A stretch of DNA of 64,000 bases from Blastomyces gilchristii SLH14081 (lineage: Eukaryota; Ascomycota; Eurotiomycetes; Onygenales; Ajellomycetaceae), in the NCBI RefSeq assembly GCF_000003855.2, contig NW_003101682.1, forward strand, positions 3,312,386-3,376,385. The letters are read 5' to 3'. The notes below the pieces were generated by a model. That model was not told the origin of the DNA, did no database searches, and worked only from the letters and a program-made list of their open reading frames with translations. Numbering within the stretch: position 1 is the first letter of the stretch; each line of letters starts with the position of its first letter. Positions 1 to 10,993 of the stretch are shown here, piece by piece. The translations under genes were made by a program, and so were the position numbers.

Positions 1-2705
1 AGAACTTCTATCACTTTATATCTGATATAACAGTAGTCTAGTGTATGAGATGAACATGTGATTCATATATTCTTGAGATTCAATTATACAAGATCTTCTA
101 TCTTATACTGCTCTGAAGAATCTTATCAGATATTAATTTAATCTTCTTAATCTTGTTTCATGATTGTTATGAAGACTTCTACTCAGTTACAGATATCTTG
201 AAGCTTTATTACTATATTATCAATGATCTGAATCAGACTGCAGAGGTTCAGTGTAAACTATATAATCTCTAGAAGATTCAATACTTTCATATAATATCTG
301 TATGTAAGAAAGAATGAGCTTATATCTGTTAAAATAGTATCTTGACTGTTGATAGTGATCTCTGTGTGTAGAAGAAGATTATATCAATCATCTTATAAGT
401 ATTACAGAACTTATAAAGATAATTCTTTACAGTCTGAATTATCTGTTCTGATGCATCATTGATCTCAGAGTGATAGACAGTTGACAGACAGTGTATAATC
501 TTAAGAACTTGACAGATTCTTGTTCAGAGAGTGCTTATAAATTGACAGCTCTGATCTGATACTATTAATTTCAGTAACTTATACATCTGATAGAATAAAC
601 TCTATAAGAAGGCTTCAGTGACTTGTTCAGTGTTCATCTTATCACAAGATTTCAATATTATACTCTTACTTAGTCAGTCAATAATAATCAGAATGTTTCT
701 ATAATTCTTACTCTTAAATAGATTAACAGTGAAGTTAATTACTTCATCTCATCAGATTCTATCAGAGATATTAAGTGATTTCAGTAGATCTTTTCTATAA
801 TTCTTTTATAAGATAATAGAAGAATAGTGATCACAGTTTCAGATGAAGTATCTGATACTGTTTAATATCTCAGATTAGTAGAATTCTCTGAAGATTATTC
901 TATACAGTTGTTCACAGCTCAGATAATCAGTTATATATAAATTATACATCTCTTGTATTATCTGAGTGTATAAGAGTTTGAAGTGAGAGACTCAGTGTTA
1001 TTCACAGAATTGTAGAGTATTATTATCATTGATTGAACATTCTGAGATATTGATTCTTATACATAGTTCTGAAAAGAATCAGAGTGCTTCTTGATATACT
1101 GTTTTGATAAGAGTCTGAAGAAGTTCATCAGTCTGAGCTGCTGTATATCACAGTTCATTCAGTGTAGAGAAAGTGAAGATATCAATATCAGTTCTAATTG
1201 AAGAAGCATGTATGATGCTGTGAGCTGTTTTATCTTGATTAACTAGTATCTTCAGATTCAAGAGCTGATGCTCTCAGTTTATTCAGTGAGTATCTGTTAC
1301 ATCAGATGATATATCTTGCTCTTGTTATAAGAGAACATCTGTCATCAAGTTCTGACTATCAGAATGATAGTGTATTATAAAATAAAAGTAGCTTAGAAAC
1401 TCAGATCATCACATCTGTCATTCAGTAAGTTTATAAGTAGTTGTGAAGTATTTGAGATTTTTATAATCTGTGACTATCTCAAATTCAGAGATACTTTGAA
1501 GTTCAGAGTCTCATTCTTCTAAACAGTGTACAATTGTAAGAAGTTTCTTATTATAGATCTCATAATTGCATTCAGCAGGACTCAGTTTCTTAGACATGAA
1601 GATACATGATTATAGAATATCTTCATCATTATATTATAATATTACTTCTTCTGTTATATAGTCAGAGAAATCAGCTTCAATAACTGTCTCATGATCAGAA
1701 TTAAATATTATTAGCAGAGAAGTATTAATAAATATCTTCTTTATCTGTGTAAATGCAGCTTCAGTGTCTACTAATCATTGAAATACTGAGTCTTTCTTAG
1801 TGAGATCTGTAAGTGGTCTCATAATATCTGAGAAGTTTCATATAAATTGCTGATAAAAGTTAGCAAATCTGATGAAGCTTTATATATCTTTCACAGTATA
1901 CAGAGCTTCTTATTCAAGAATAGCAGAGACTTTCTCAGAATTCATTCAAATTCTCTTATCAGCTTCTATAATAAAATCCAGATACTTGATACTCTTGACT
2001 TCAAAATCACACTTATTAATATCTATTGATAGTTCTGCTTCTTGTAGCTGTTGTAATATCTTTTGCACATATTCTTAATATTCTTTTCTAGATTTATCAG
2101 TGAAGATGAGAATATCATTCAAATAAGTAGATACAAACTTATCAAGAAAATCTCAGAGTGCTCAGTTGATATACTTCTGAAATGTACTGAGAGTATTAGT
2201 TAGTTCAAAGAGTGTAACTATTCATTCAAAGAGATCATAATATATTCAGAATGCTGTAAGTCATTCATCTTCTTCAGTAATATGAATCTTATGAAACACA
2301 GTAATAATATCTAGTTTTATAAATCATTGAGCTCATCTGATTCATGCTAGAGTTTCATTGATAAGAGATAAAGAATATTGATCTTTCTTTATCAATCTGT
2401 TCAGATCTTAATAGTTCACACAGAATCAGAGTTCTTTATATAATTTCTTTGCAAAGAGAATAAGAGCTGTGATGAAAGAGTTGCTAATATATATAAATTC
2501 TTTATTCAACAGATCATTGAGTATCTTTTAAAGAAGAAGAAGTTCATCTTGAGACATGTTAAAAAGAGAGTCTCATAACAGTTCAGAGTTCTTATCATTC
2601 TTTTTCTCTAACTTGATACTGTGATTCACTTCAGAATCTTGTAAGAAGAGTATGTTTATAATATTATCTTATCAGAAGATATCTAGATATTCATGATATT
2701 GTTGA
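1..2705 (-). pseudogene. Gypsy copy A pol remnant: integrase, RNase H, reverse transcriptase
   Basis: Minus-strand remnant of the pol region. In coding order (right to left) it holds reverse transcriptase (about 2550-2050), RNase H (about 1730-1350) and integrase (about 900-350), then the integrase tail. The polymerase box at 2114-2125 reads Y-L-N-D in place of Y-L-D-D, one of the catalytic aspartates having become Asn through G-to-A change. Positions were assigned by alignment to copy D, where the domains read more clearly. Many in-frame TGA codons stand where Trp is expected. The N-terminal end of RT is separated from protease and gag by the insertion of Gypsy E at 2706. Confidence 0.85.
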
Positions 2706-2889
2706 TGTGATTCAAAGGTTGCTTAAGCCAGTGTACGATTACAGGCGTACACCGGCTTCTTATATATTGTAATTTCATACGCTAATTTAATTAGCGGCTG
2801 CTATGGCCCCTTTACACTTGTATGTGTATGCTAGTAGTTCGGAAGCAGCCGCGGTATTATCTGACAGTCGTATGTTCTTCCGAACCACA
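2706..2889 (-). repeat. 3' LTR of Gypsy E
   Basis: 184 bp, same length as the LTR at 10810-10993; the two differ only by transitions. Both still hold many CG and CC dinucleotides, including GCGGCCGC-like runs, so this LTR pair is less RIP-mutated than the internal pol region. The polypurine tract lies immediately to its right (2890-2903 on the complement). Confidence 0.9.
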
Positions 2890-3422
2890 TCCTCCCCCAC
2901 CAGATTCAGTCACGCCCATGTGACCATGTCATATGCCCTAGCTTCATGCAGATTAGCTCGCCACTAGTGTTTCATGATTGTGTGACCTATCCCTGATTCG
3001 GCTAGCATCCTGTGTACACCCTCACAAAGAAACTTCCACTATATTACACCACTCATTCACTAACTTTTCCCATCCTTCAACCATCTTCTCCATTCTATCA
3101 TCATCAAATGCCACCACCATTCAAGATTCCTACTCCTTCTCCTGTTCAACTCTTTCTATCTGTTCATCTATCACATCATACATGTTCCTGGCAATGACCC
3201 CCTGTTCTCACAACAAGTGTCATTGTAGTGCTCATACCAGGCAGTTTGTTAGCAGTAAGTGTAACATGTTGTGAAACATAATCAGAACTTATTTATCTTC
3301 TAACAATCATCAGAACAACATATTATCATGAATGATGACACATCTTCTTCATCTTCTTATACATCTTTGACTGTTTCTTCTTCTCAGCGGGTTTCTGATC
3401 ATGTTTTCTGACATGATTTTGC
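2890..3422. other. Weakly mutated, pyrimidine-rich leader inside Gypsy E
   Basis: Non-coding as far as can be seen. It starts with the complement of the polypurine tract and remains rich in CC and TCC on the plus strand, in contrast to the heavily RIPed flanks. It lies directly upstream of the plus-strand gene-like frame that starts near 3423 and could hold its promoter (inference). An in-phase ATG at 3328 belongs to a different frame that soon stops. Confidence 0.5.
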
Positions 3423-4920
3423 ATGGACACAGATGCTGATATGTTTGTTTTTATTCACATAGAATTATCATGTGTTGACAGATTCACATCCACTGATGAT
3501 AATGAACTCAGTGTTGAATCATTGATTGAGAACTTGAAGGACATGATAATGAAGGAATTGTCTGTGTCATGTGTGACTGAGTCTTCAGTGTCTCTCTCTG
3601 CCCCTTCTGCCACTTCTTCCCCTGCTGCTTCTTCTCAATCTTCTACACTTGTCCCTGTGTCTAATTCTCCCGCTCCTGCTACCTCTGTTCCTGTGACCTC
3701 TACTTCTGCTACTCCTGGTTTTACCATCTCTGTCTTTCTTACTAGCTCTTCTCATTTCAAGAAGATGTTGCATAGGCTCAGTGAATCATGTTTCTCAGTG
3801 TGTACACTCTCACTCTTCTTATCAATTCCTAGAATAATTTATTGTATGAAGACAGTATACAACACAACTATCTGAAGTTCAGTTACAGACATCAATTATT
3901 ACATTCATTTTAAATATTCATGATGAGATAATCATTTATTTATCTCAGAGAATCACTCTTCTTCTCAACAGTGTTGAGATTGTAAGTCTTTTTCTTTTTT
4001 TATCTTTTTCTTTCTAACACTGATTTTTCTATTCTTAGGAAAAATTGTTATGAATTTTACTGTGTACAAAGTCATGGCATTCACAGACATCAAGGAACTT
4101 TTTACAACTGTAAAGTTCAATATTATGAGAACATCTGCTCTGATAAATTCCTTCAGAATAATAGATCTGTATCAGCCTATTCTCTGACATCTGTTATTCA
4201 ACTTTGTAATGCAGATAAAAGATATTCATGTTTTCAGAAACAGAAACACAGATGTTGTACTCTTTTACATCTGTGAGTGTGAGGCTTGTACATCTTGTCT
4301 GAGATGTTATTATGAAAATGAGCTGTTCACACACTGTATTCTGCTTTCTGTATTTCTCTGTGTCTCTCTCTCTCTTTCTGAGAAGTCTCATGTGTGTTGC
4401 AATTACACATACAACTCTAAGACTAGCAGATGTTTATTTAATAACTGTTCTCATCTCTGATTTTGTGATTTTTATACACTAATAATGATTCTTAGTTGCT
4501 CTGGTGTCAGAGGTCATTCTGATTGAAGATGATAATACTACTGAGACTATTCCTTCTTATCTCTAAGCTTCTTCTGTTGCTTTCTCTTTCTTCTCTGCAG
4601 AGAAGATTATGCATACATCAGATTATAAGTATTCAGCACTGAGTGACTTCTGCTGTCATTTATTCAGTTCTGTATCTTCTTCTTCTTCTATTTCTTCTGT
4701 CTTCATTCTCTCTGCTCTGACTCCCAGTTCTGCAGATTCTGTGCTCTTCTTCAATTTCTCTACATGTACACATGCACATTTCTATATTGGTAATTCAGTC
4801 AATCTTGCAATAAATGACATTAATGTTGTACACAGAGTGATAGAGGAATTGAAGACATGCACAGCATTGTTGCAAGAGCAGCTTGCAGCTCTCAAATTTC
4901 TTACAGATCTTGAGTTTTAA
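3423..4920 (+). pseudogene. Spliced Cys-rich gene relic antisense to Gypsy E
   Basis: Not a family I recognise. Three plus-strand segments join in phase: 3423-3981, 4039-4464 and 4496-4920, giving about 469 codons. Intron 1 (3982-4038, 57 bp) has GTAAGT, a CTAAC branch site and TTAG. Intron 2 (4465-4495) has GT, CTAAT and TTAG but is only 31 bp, so it is less certain. Interruptions are mainly TGA codons, plus one TAA, as expected if Trp codons were RIPed. Exon 1 encodes a Ser/Thr/Pro/Ala-rich stretch at about residues 58-102. Exon 2 has a C-x-C-x2-C-x2-C-x2-C cluster and further Cys/His pairs, possibly a metal-binding module. Exon 3 ends in a helical segment with E-E-L-K and L-L-Q-E-Q-L. It lies inside the LTRs of element E but opposite to pol. 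It may be a captured host gene or an element-encoded antisense gene. The true start codon is uncertain. Confidence 0.55.
3982..4038 (+). other. Probable intron 1 of the antisense gene relic
   Basis: 57 bp with donor GTAAGT, a long pyrimidine tract, branch-site CTAAC about 20 nt before the end, and acceptor TTCTTAG. The reading frame is kept across it (the junction codon is TGA, a likely former Trp). These are typical features of a filamentous-fungal intron on the plus strand. Confidence 0.6.
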
Positions 4921-5899
4921 GATTTTCTTTGTTTTTGATGTTTTTCAGATGATGTGATGTTGAAAATAGATTAAATATGTAATGTATGAAAATGAATAAG
5001 ATGTGTATAATAATACTTATCTTTTTATAGCTGACTCTTACAGTTGATAATCAATTCATTATCTCTTTTCTTTTCTTATACTTTTTCTTTATCTGCTAGT
5101 CACTACTCTTACACAACCTCTATATAATACAGCATTCAGTGACTAGATTCAGCAGCTTTTATCTTTATAATTCTGTCTTATACATTATACTGTCTCTCTT
5201 CACTCACTCAGATCACTACAGTGAATGGCTCATCAAAACTAATCTCACTCAATCTCTGAGCATTTTCAGAGATTGAGATGACTTAGTCTCATGTGTCTGT
5301 GAATGTTTCAGATAGTTCATTCTCTGTGATCTCTGTGATTGAACTGGTGTAAACAGTTGAATTCAACTCTGAATTTCTTTTTCTTCTGTGATCTGACTCA
5401 TGTGCAAGTCTGTCACTCTGAGACTGCTCTTTACTGTGTTATACTCACTATCTGCAGCATGTTATTATATAATCAGCTACAGTCTCATCACTTATTGAAG
5501 TATAATATTTATCTGATTTCTTCATTTCTTCTCATTCTTTTCTTATAATTGTGAAAAGATTGAAATAAGTGAGATTATCTGATTTGTAAGTATCTATGAT
5601 TTCTCTTACTTTGTAAGACTTTTCAATTATAAGTCTCTTCTTTTTCAATGCTGATGATAGTACTGTGAATGATTATAATTCACTCAGGTCTTGTACTTTT
5701 GTTTTCACAAGTTATGAATCATTGATTAAGTTGTATAAGATCTGTCTCTCTGATTCTTTCAATGTGTATATTCTCAGAGAATGTGATTTGAGTATTTTAT
5801 ATGACTCAAACCATCTAGGTTGAAACTTCTCAGAGCTTTTATTATGTATGAGAACTTATATTCTTATCTTGAGACTTGATTTCTTAACAAGTGAGTCTT
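4921..5899. other. Region between antisense gene relic and Gypsy E pol
   Basis: About 1 kb of RIPed AT-rich DNA between the stop of the plus-strand frame (4920) and the 3' end of the minus-strand pol. Reading frames are short on both strands and I see no conserved motif. A GTAAGT-like donor occurs near 5586 on the plus strand without a clear partner. Confidence 0.4.
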
Positions 5900-8800
5900 G
5901 TATTCTTTTCAATTGAATTGCTCAGTTCAGAAGTAACTCATTAGCTTTTATACATGCATGGCTGATCTCTTTCAATCTTGATTCCATGTCTGTAACTGTT
6001 GTGTCTGCAACTGCTATTCTCTTCTTCATCTTTTTCAAAGCATTCTCTGAAATGTGCAGATGCAATTCATACAACAGATAGAATGATAAATGCTTGATAA
6101 CTGCATGCTGCTGGATTTGCATGACTAATAGTGCCTGACTGAGATATTCATCTCATAATCTCATAGGCTTGCTCACTAGATATTTCATCAGCATGTTGCT
6201 CAAGATTTCATTCAAGTGTTTCATCTTCTCATTCATTCACAGATGATATGACATTGTTCTACAATGTCTTGTCTGTAACTGGCTCATGAAATGCCTCACT
6301 GCTCCTTCTATGAGATTCACACTGTTATCAGTTAGAATCTCACACAGCATTCTATAGTTGATATAGATCTTATTATGTAGAAACTTCATCATTATCTTCT
6401 CTGTTATCTCTGAAACTGCTTTCACAACTGGCCAGTCAGTAGTGTAATCAATAGCAGTGATTATTCATCAATTTTCATTTAATATTCACAGCAATATGTC
6501 TATGAGATTCACTCTTCATTGTTCAAACAGTTGTATCATACATTTCATCTGATATTGTACTTTCTCATGTTTCAATCCTTTCTTAGATTCTTTCACAACC
6601 TGGCAATTCAGGCACTTGTGAGTGTATATCTGAATATTCTCAGCTATGCTTGATCAGTATACTCTTGATTTAAGTATGCTCATGAGTTCAGGGCTTTCTA
6701 AGTGACTGAATTTCTTGTGCATATGAGTCACTAAGTCATGTCTAAATGAAGATTCTAGATAGGGAGCTTCTGCATATTCTAGATCACAGTAAAGCATAAC
6801 ATCATTTTTCAATTTCCTCAGCTTGAAGTTCAGAAGTATCTCTTCTACTACTTTCATGAGACACTTGTCATCTGACACCTTGTCATTCTTTAAGCAAGAG
6901 ATCATAGTATTCACTCATTCTGATTTCTTGCATTCTCTCAGTGTATTTAATGCAAACATCTTCTATACCTGATTCACAGAACCCTCACTCATGAAATTGA
7001 GTCTGTGACTGATTATGTTCAGCATCACTGTATTCAATCTCTTTCAGTATTTAATATGAAGATTGTACACTTGAAACTCTGAGATTCAACATACTAAGCA
7101 TTTGAAAGGTTTTATTATTAATTGTAGATAGACAAGGCTTTCATGATTCATGATCATTATTATTATATACTCATTGTTAATATATCTATCTCACAACATC
7201 AGCATATGCTTAATCACTAGTAATTCCTTTTCATACACTGAGTAATTGAGCTCAGTGCCTGATAGTTTTCTATCATTATATATTATCAGGTGCAGCTTGC
7301 TATTCTTACTCATCTGTAGAAGAGCGCCTCTGATAGCTCATTCAAATGTATTTATCTTGATATAGAAAGGTTTATTATAATCTGATTGAATAAGCACTGA
7401 GAATGTTATTATACATTCTCTCAGTGTGAGAAAAGTCTCTTCACACACAGTATTTCAGATGATTGAATAAAACTTCTTCTTTCACAGATTTGCATTCATT
7501 TCTCTTAAGAGATCTGAGAGTGGTGCAGATATTCATACAAAATCCTTGATAAATCTGCAGTAGTATGAGATTAACTCAAGAAACTGTCATATATAATGTA
7601 CATTTCTCAGTCATGATCAATTTGCTATGACATTCAATTTCTCTGAAATAAGATATATACAGTCATCACTCACTACATACTCTATGAACTTCAACTCTTT
7701 CATTTCAAACACATACTTGATTGATTTGATATAGAGCTTATACTCTGTCAGAGTTGTAAGCACTTCATTGAGATGCTTCAGATATTTATCATATAAGTTT
7801 GAAAAGACTAGAATATCATTGAGATATACATGATATGAGGTTTCATTCTATTTATAAAGAATTGTATTCATCATCATTTGAAAGATAGCAGATACATTTA
7901 TCAGACTGAATGACATTGTCAGGAATTCAAACTTCTCTCATTGTGTATTAAATATAGTTCACAGAACTGACAGTTTGTCTACATGAATCTATCAGTATTC
8001 TGAGAGAAGATTGATCTTTGATAGATATCAGGCATTTCTAACTGTATTCAACTGTTATTGAATCTGTGACAGTGAATATTCATTCTTGATTGTAAGCTTA
8101 TTAAGTGCTTGATAATTGATACACATCTGTCACTCTTCATTCATCTTTTTCATGAATAGGACTGAAAAGCCTTACATACTTGATGAGAGTTGTATGAGAC
8201 TACATTCTAGAAGATCAGTGATCTGATACTTCTGTTCTTTAAGATGTATTTGTGACAGAGGGTACACATTCTGATTGACTGGTTTTGCATTCTCTGTGTC
8301 AATCTCATGTATAAATTCTCATTTCAGTGACAATTCTGATAAAAGATCTGTTCAGAAGACCTTCTCATACTTCTTCAGAAGCTTCTTCATACACTTATTC
8401 TCTTATATATTCTTTATCTTGGTTTTCTCTGCTTTCAGATTCTGTATGACATACAGAATGCTTTCAGATGAGGTCTTGTGAATTATTCTCTTTGCTTATT
8501 GATGTGTAAGCAGATTTAATTCTTCTATATCAGAGATGTGAAATGTTCTTCTCATATCAGTTAATAGAATTGTATGAACCATTTTCTTTCTATCAGTTAA
8601 CTGTATATAATATGTACATTATTGAATCTGTGGATTGAACCTTTGAAATCAATTAAGTCTGAGAATAAGGTCATATTTCACATTCTGCAGCTCTCATGTC
8701 TAAATATAGCAAGATCATTCTCTGAAGTGCAAGAAAACTCTTACTTTTACAGGTGATATCAGATATCAGTTATCAGATAATCTTATACATCAGAGATTCT

Positions 8801-10720
8801 TCACTCAGCAGATCTCTTTCAATCTTCAGATTATATAATCATTAATATATTGTATAGAAGCTTCTATATCTGCTAACACTTTTGCAGTCATCTCTTGATT
8901 CTTATTCAAGTGTCTCTTATACATTAACATTTCAGGCCTCAAGGCATTAAGATGAGCATTCACTTCATCCTCACTCACACCTCAGTTAGAAGCCTGCTTT
9001 CTCTTAATATTTGCAGAATTCAGAGAATCATCTAACACAGACATCTCTTTCACTTTGAAGGCTTTTCATAGAATATCAGTGAGTGTCTTTAAGCTCACTG
9101 ATTCTGCTAGTTTTTTAACTTCCTTGCTTCTCTTGACTGTGTACACTGAGTGCAATCTTTTGCATCATGATTTTAGCATTCATAGTTGAAGCAAGCTCAA
9201 TACTCATGACATCAAGATTTTCACTCAGAGAATCTCTTTTTCAGAGAATTCAGTGCTTTAGCAATGATATTCAGATCTAGATTCATCATATTCAGATATG
9301 TGACTTGTATTATAGAAGTCTGATTATCTGTTTTTCACTGAGACATACTTGATTACAGTATTTTCTGTTATAATTGACTCACTTGTTTCTGTATAATAAG
9401 GATATTATATGCTTTCTTCACTGTGCCTGATTGCAAGGTTAAGCATTTTCATTTCACTCTCAACTCAGATGTAAGATCATAGATGAAGATCTGTAAACAG
9501 AAAGATATTAAAAGCTCTTCATTCAATATGAGATAGTATAAGCTGAAGTGTGTGAAGTATGATGTAAGATTACTCACTTGTCTACACTCAGTGAAGCATT
9601 TATAACACTTATCTCATATATTCACTTTCTCAAAGTTGTGTAAGATTCATTTGAAAAACTCATTTCATGTTCATAAGAATGAATATTACTTCAGGTCTGT
9701 GAGATTCATCTTTTCATCAGTCATTTATAATGACTTCACTTTTCTGCATAGAAACACAGCAGATCTTAAGACTTGTTGAAATTTCATTAACTGCCTGTCT
9801 GTGAGTTCATATTCAATTTAATAATATAATCACATCTGACTTAGTCAGCTGATTGCAGCATCATTTTTTCAGTTATCATTGAAGCTTGATAGCTTCAGCA
9901 GATCTTCTGACTTGATGTATTTCATACTCAGATTCTCATCCTGCACAGCAGTCTCTGATAATGTGTATACTTCTGAAGAGATTATGAACAATTGTGATGA
10001 GATCTTCAGATTCAGTGTAGTTATCTATCTGTGTAAACATTTAATCTTCTGCTGCAGGTCTAAGATCTGGTTTTCTCTATTCTTATTGATGATAATGATT
10101 ACATCAGTGAAGCTCTTCATAGTGAATGCTTAGTCTGCAGTGAATGTCAATTGTTATTTGACTTTCACCTCAGCCTGTCACTGTGTATGCAAGGCCTTAA
10201 TCTCATTTAGAATTCTCATACATGTACAGAGCTTCAATTCTGATTCAGTGATCTCAGCTGCTTTTCTTACTGCTTTGAGTAAACTCTCTGAGAGGTTCTG
10301 CATATCTTCCAGTTCAGGTAGCAGAGAAGAGTGTTGTTCATATCAGCTAGAAGAGGTATTCATTTCAGTGATTTTCTCATTGATTGTACAATGTCTATTA
10401 TTATATCACTATATCACTGTATCATTATATCGCTATATCATTCTATTGCTATATCATTATATGATTTCTGTTATCATCATACAACTTCAGTGATGGCCAC
10501 TTCCTCTCTTTTTATTCTTCTTTTGAGTAGAGAGCAGACTTCTTTGAATCTGGTTCATCACTCTCATTCTCTTTCTCACATCTTATTCATTCATGTCTCA
10601 TATGTGGCATTTGCCTGGGTGTGAAGTTTTCCCTCAACAAGTGAAGCAGTATTAATCAGATGCTCTTCCACTCATCACTTTTTGTACACTATCTTTTGAG
10701 GTGTTTCTAGAACCACTCTG
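5900..10720 (-). pseudogene. Gypsy E gag-pol remnant
   Basis: Minus-strand Ty3/Gypsy polyprotein. From right to left: gag (about 10700-9000), a protease region (about 8950-8650, no DSG motif read), reverse transcriptase (about 8260-7800), RNase H (about 7600-7200) and integrase (about 7010-6230). RT shows V-L-F-M-K-K, then C-I-N-Y-Q-A-L-N-K-L-T-I-K-N; just before it a TGA stands where Trp is expected. The polymerase box at 7815-7826 reads Y-L-N-D for Y-L-D-D. The integrase zinc finger keeps His (H-M-H-K-K-F-S-H) and the C-L-N-C pair around 6740-6600. A helical, charged C-terminal extension is readable at 6122-5922. Many in-frame stops, mainly TGA, make it a pseudogene. A fragment of the same family lies at 19110-19440. 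Confidence 0.85.
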
Positions 10721-10809
10721 GCATGATAATTACAAATCACTTCATAGATGAAATTATCACACCCTGAAGAAGTCTGCGCTTCTCACCAGTTTTTAGACAT
10801 GCTATCAGA

Positions 10810-10993
10810 TGTGATTCAAAGGTTGCTTAAGCCAGCATATGATTACAGGTGTACACTGGCTTCTTATATATTGTAATTTTGTATGCTAATTTAATTAGTG
10901 GCTGCTATGGCCTCTTTACACTCATACGCATACGCTAGTAGTTCGGAAGCGGCCGCGGTATTATCCGACGGTCGTACGTTCTTCTGAACCACA
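10810..10993 (-). repeat. 5' LTR of Gypsy E
   Basis: 184 bp, TGTG to CACA. It differs from the left LTR only by transitions; each copy keeps C or G at some sites that are T or A in the other, so both carry a similar modest RIP load. The base after it starts TTGA, the target duplication. Confidence 0.9.

Larger units (their letters stand above)
2706..10993 (-). mobile_element. Gypsy LTR retrotransposon E, full length, nested in copy A
   Basis: An 8,288-bp element with two 184-bp LTRs (2706-2889 and 10810-10993) that start TGTG and end CACA. It is flanked by (G)TTGA on the left and TTGA(G) on the right, a 4-5 bp target duplication. The empty site reads ATTGAGAG in copy C and ATTAAGAA in B. A purine-rich tract (GGTGGGGGAGGA on the minus strand) directly abuts the left LTR, so the element reads on the minus strand with its 5' LTR at right. 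Gag-pol occupies about 10700-5900. The 3 kb between the end of pol and the 3' LTR is unusually long and holds a spliced gene-like reading frame on the opposite strand. LTRs and reverse transcriptase differ from the A-D family. Confidence 0.9.

Noticed and set aside
3585..3773. Arg-rich minus-strand frame
   Set aside because: It is the complement of the Ser/Thr/Pro/Ala-rich exon on the plus strand; the Arg content comes from the reverse of TCT/CCT codons.
9879..10624. Plus-strand frames of 84-117 codons in Gypsy E
   Set aside because: They are antisense to gag and contain low-complexity TATCAT repeats; no splice or coding signal.
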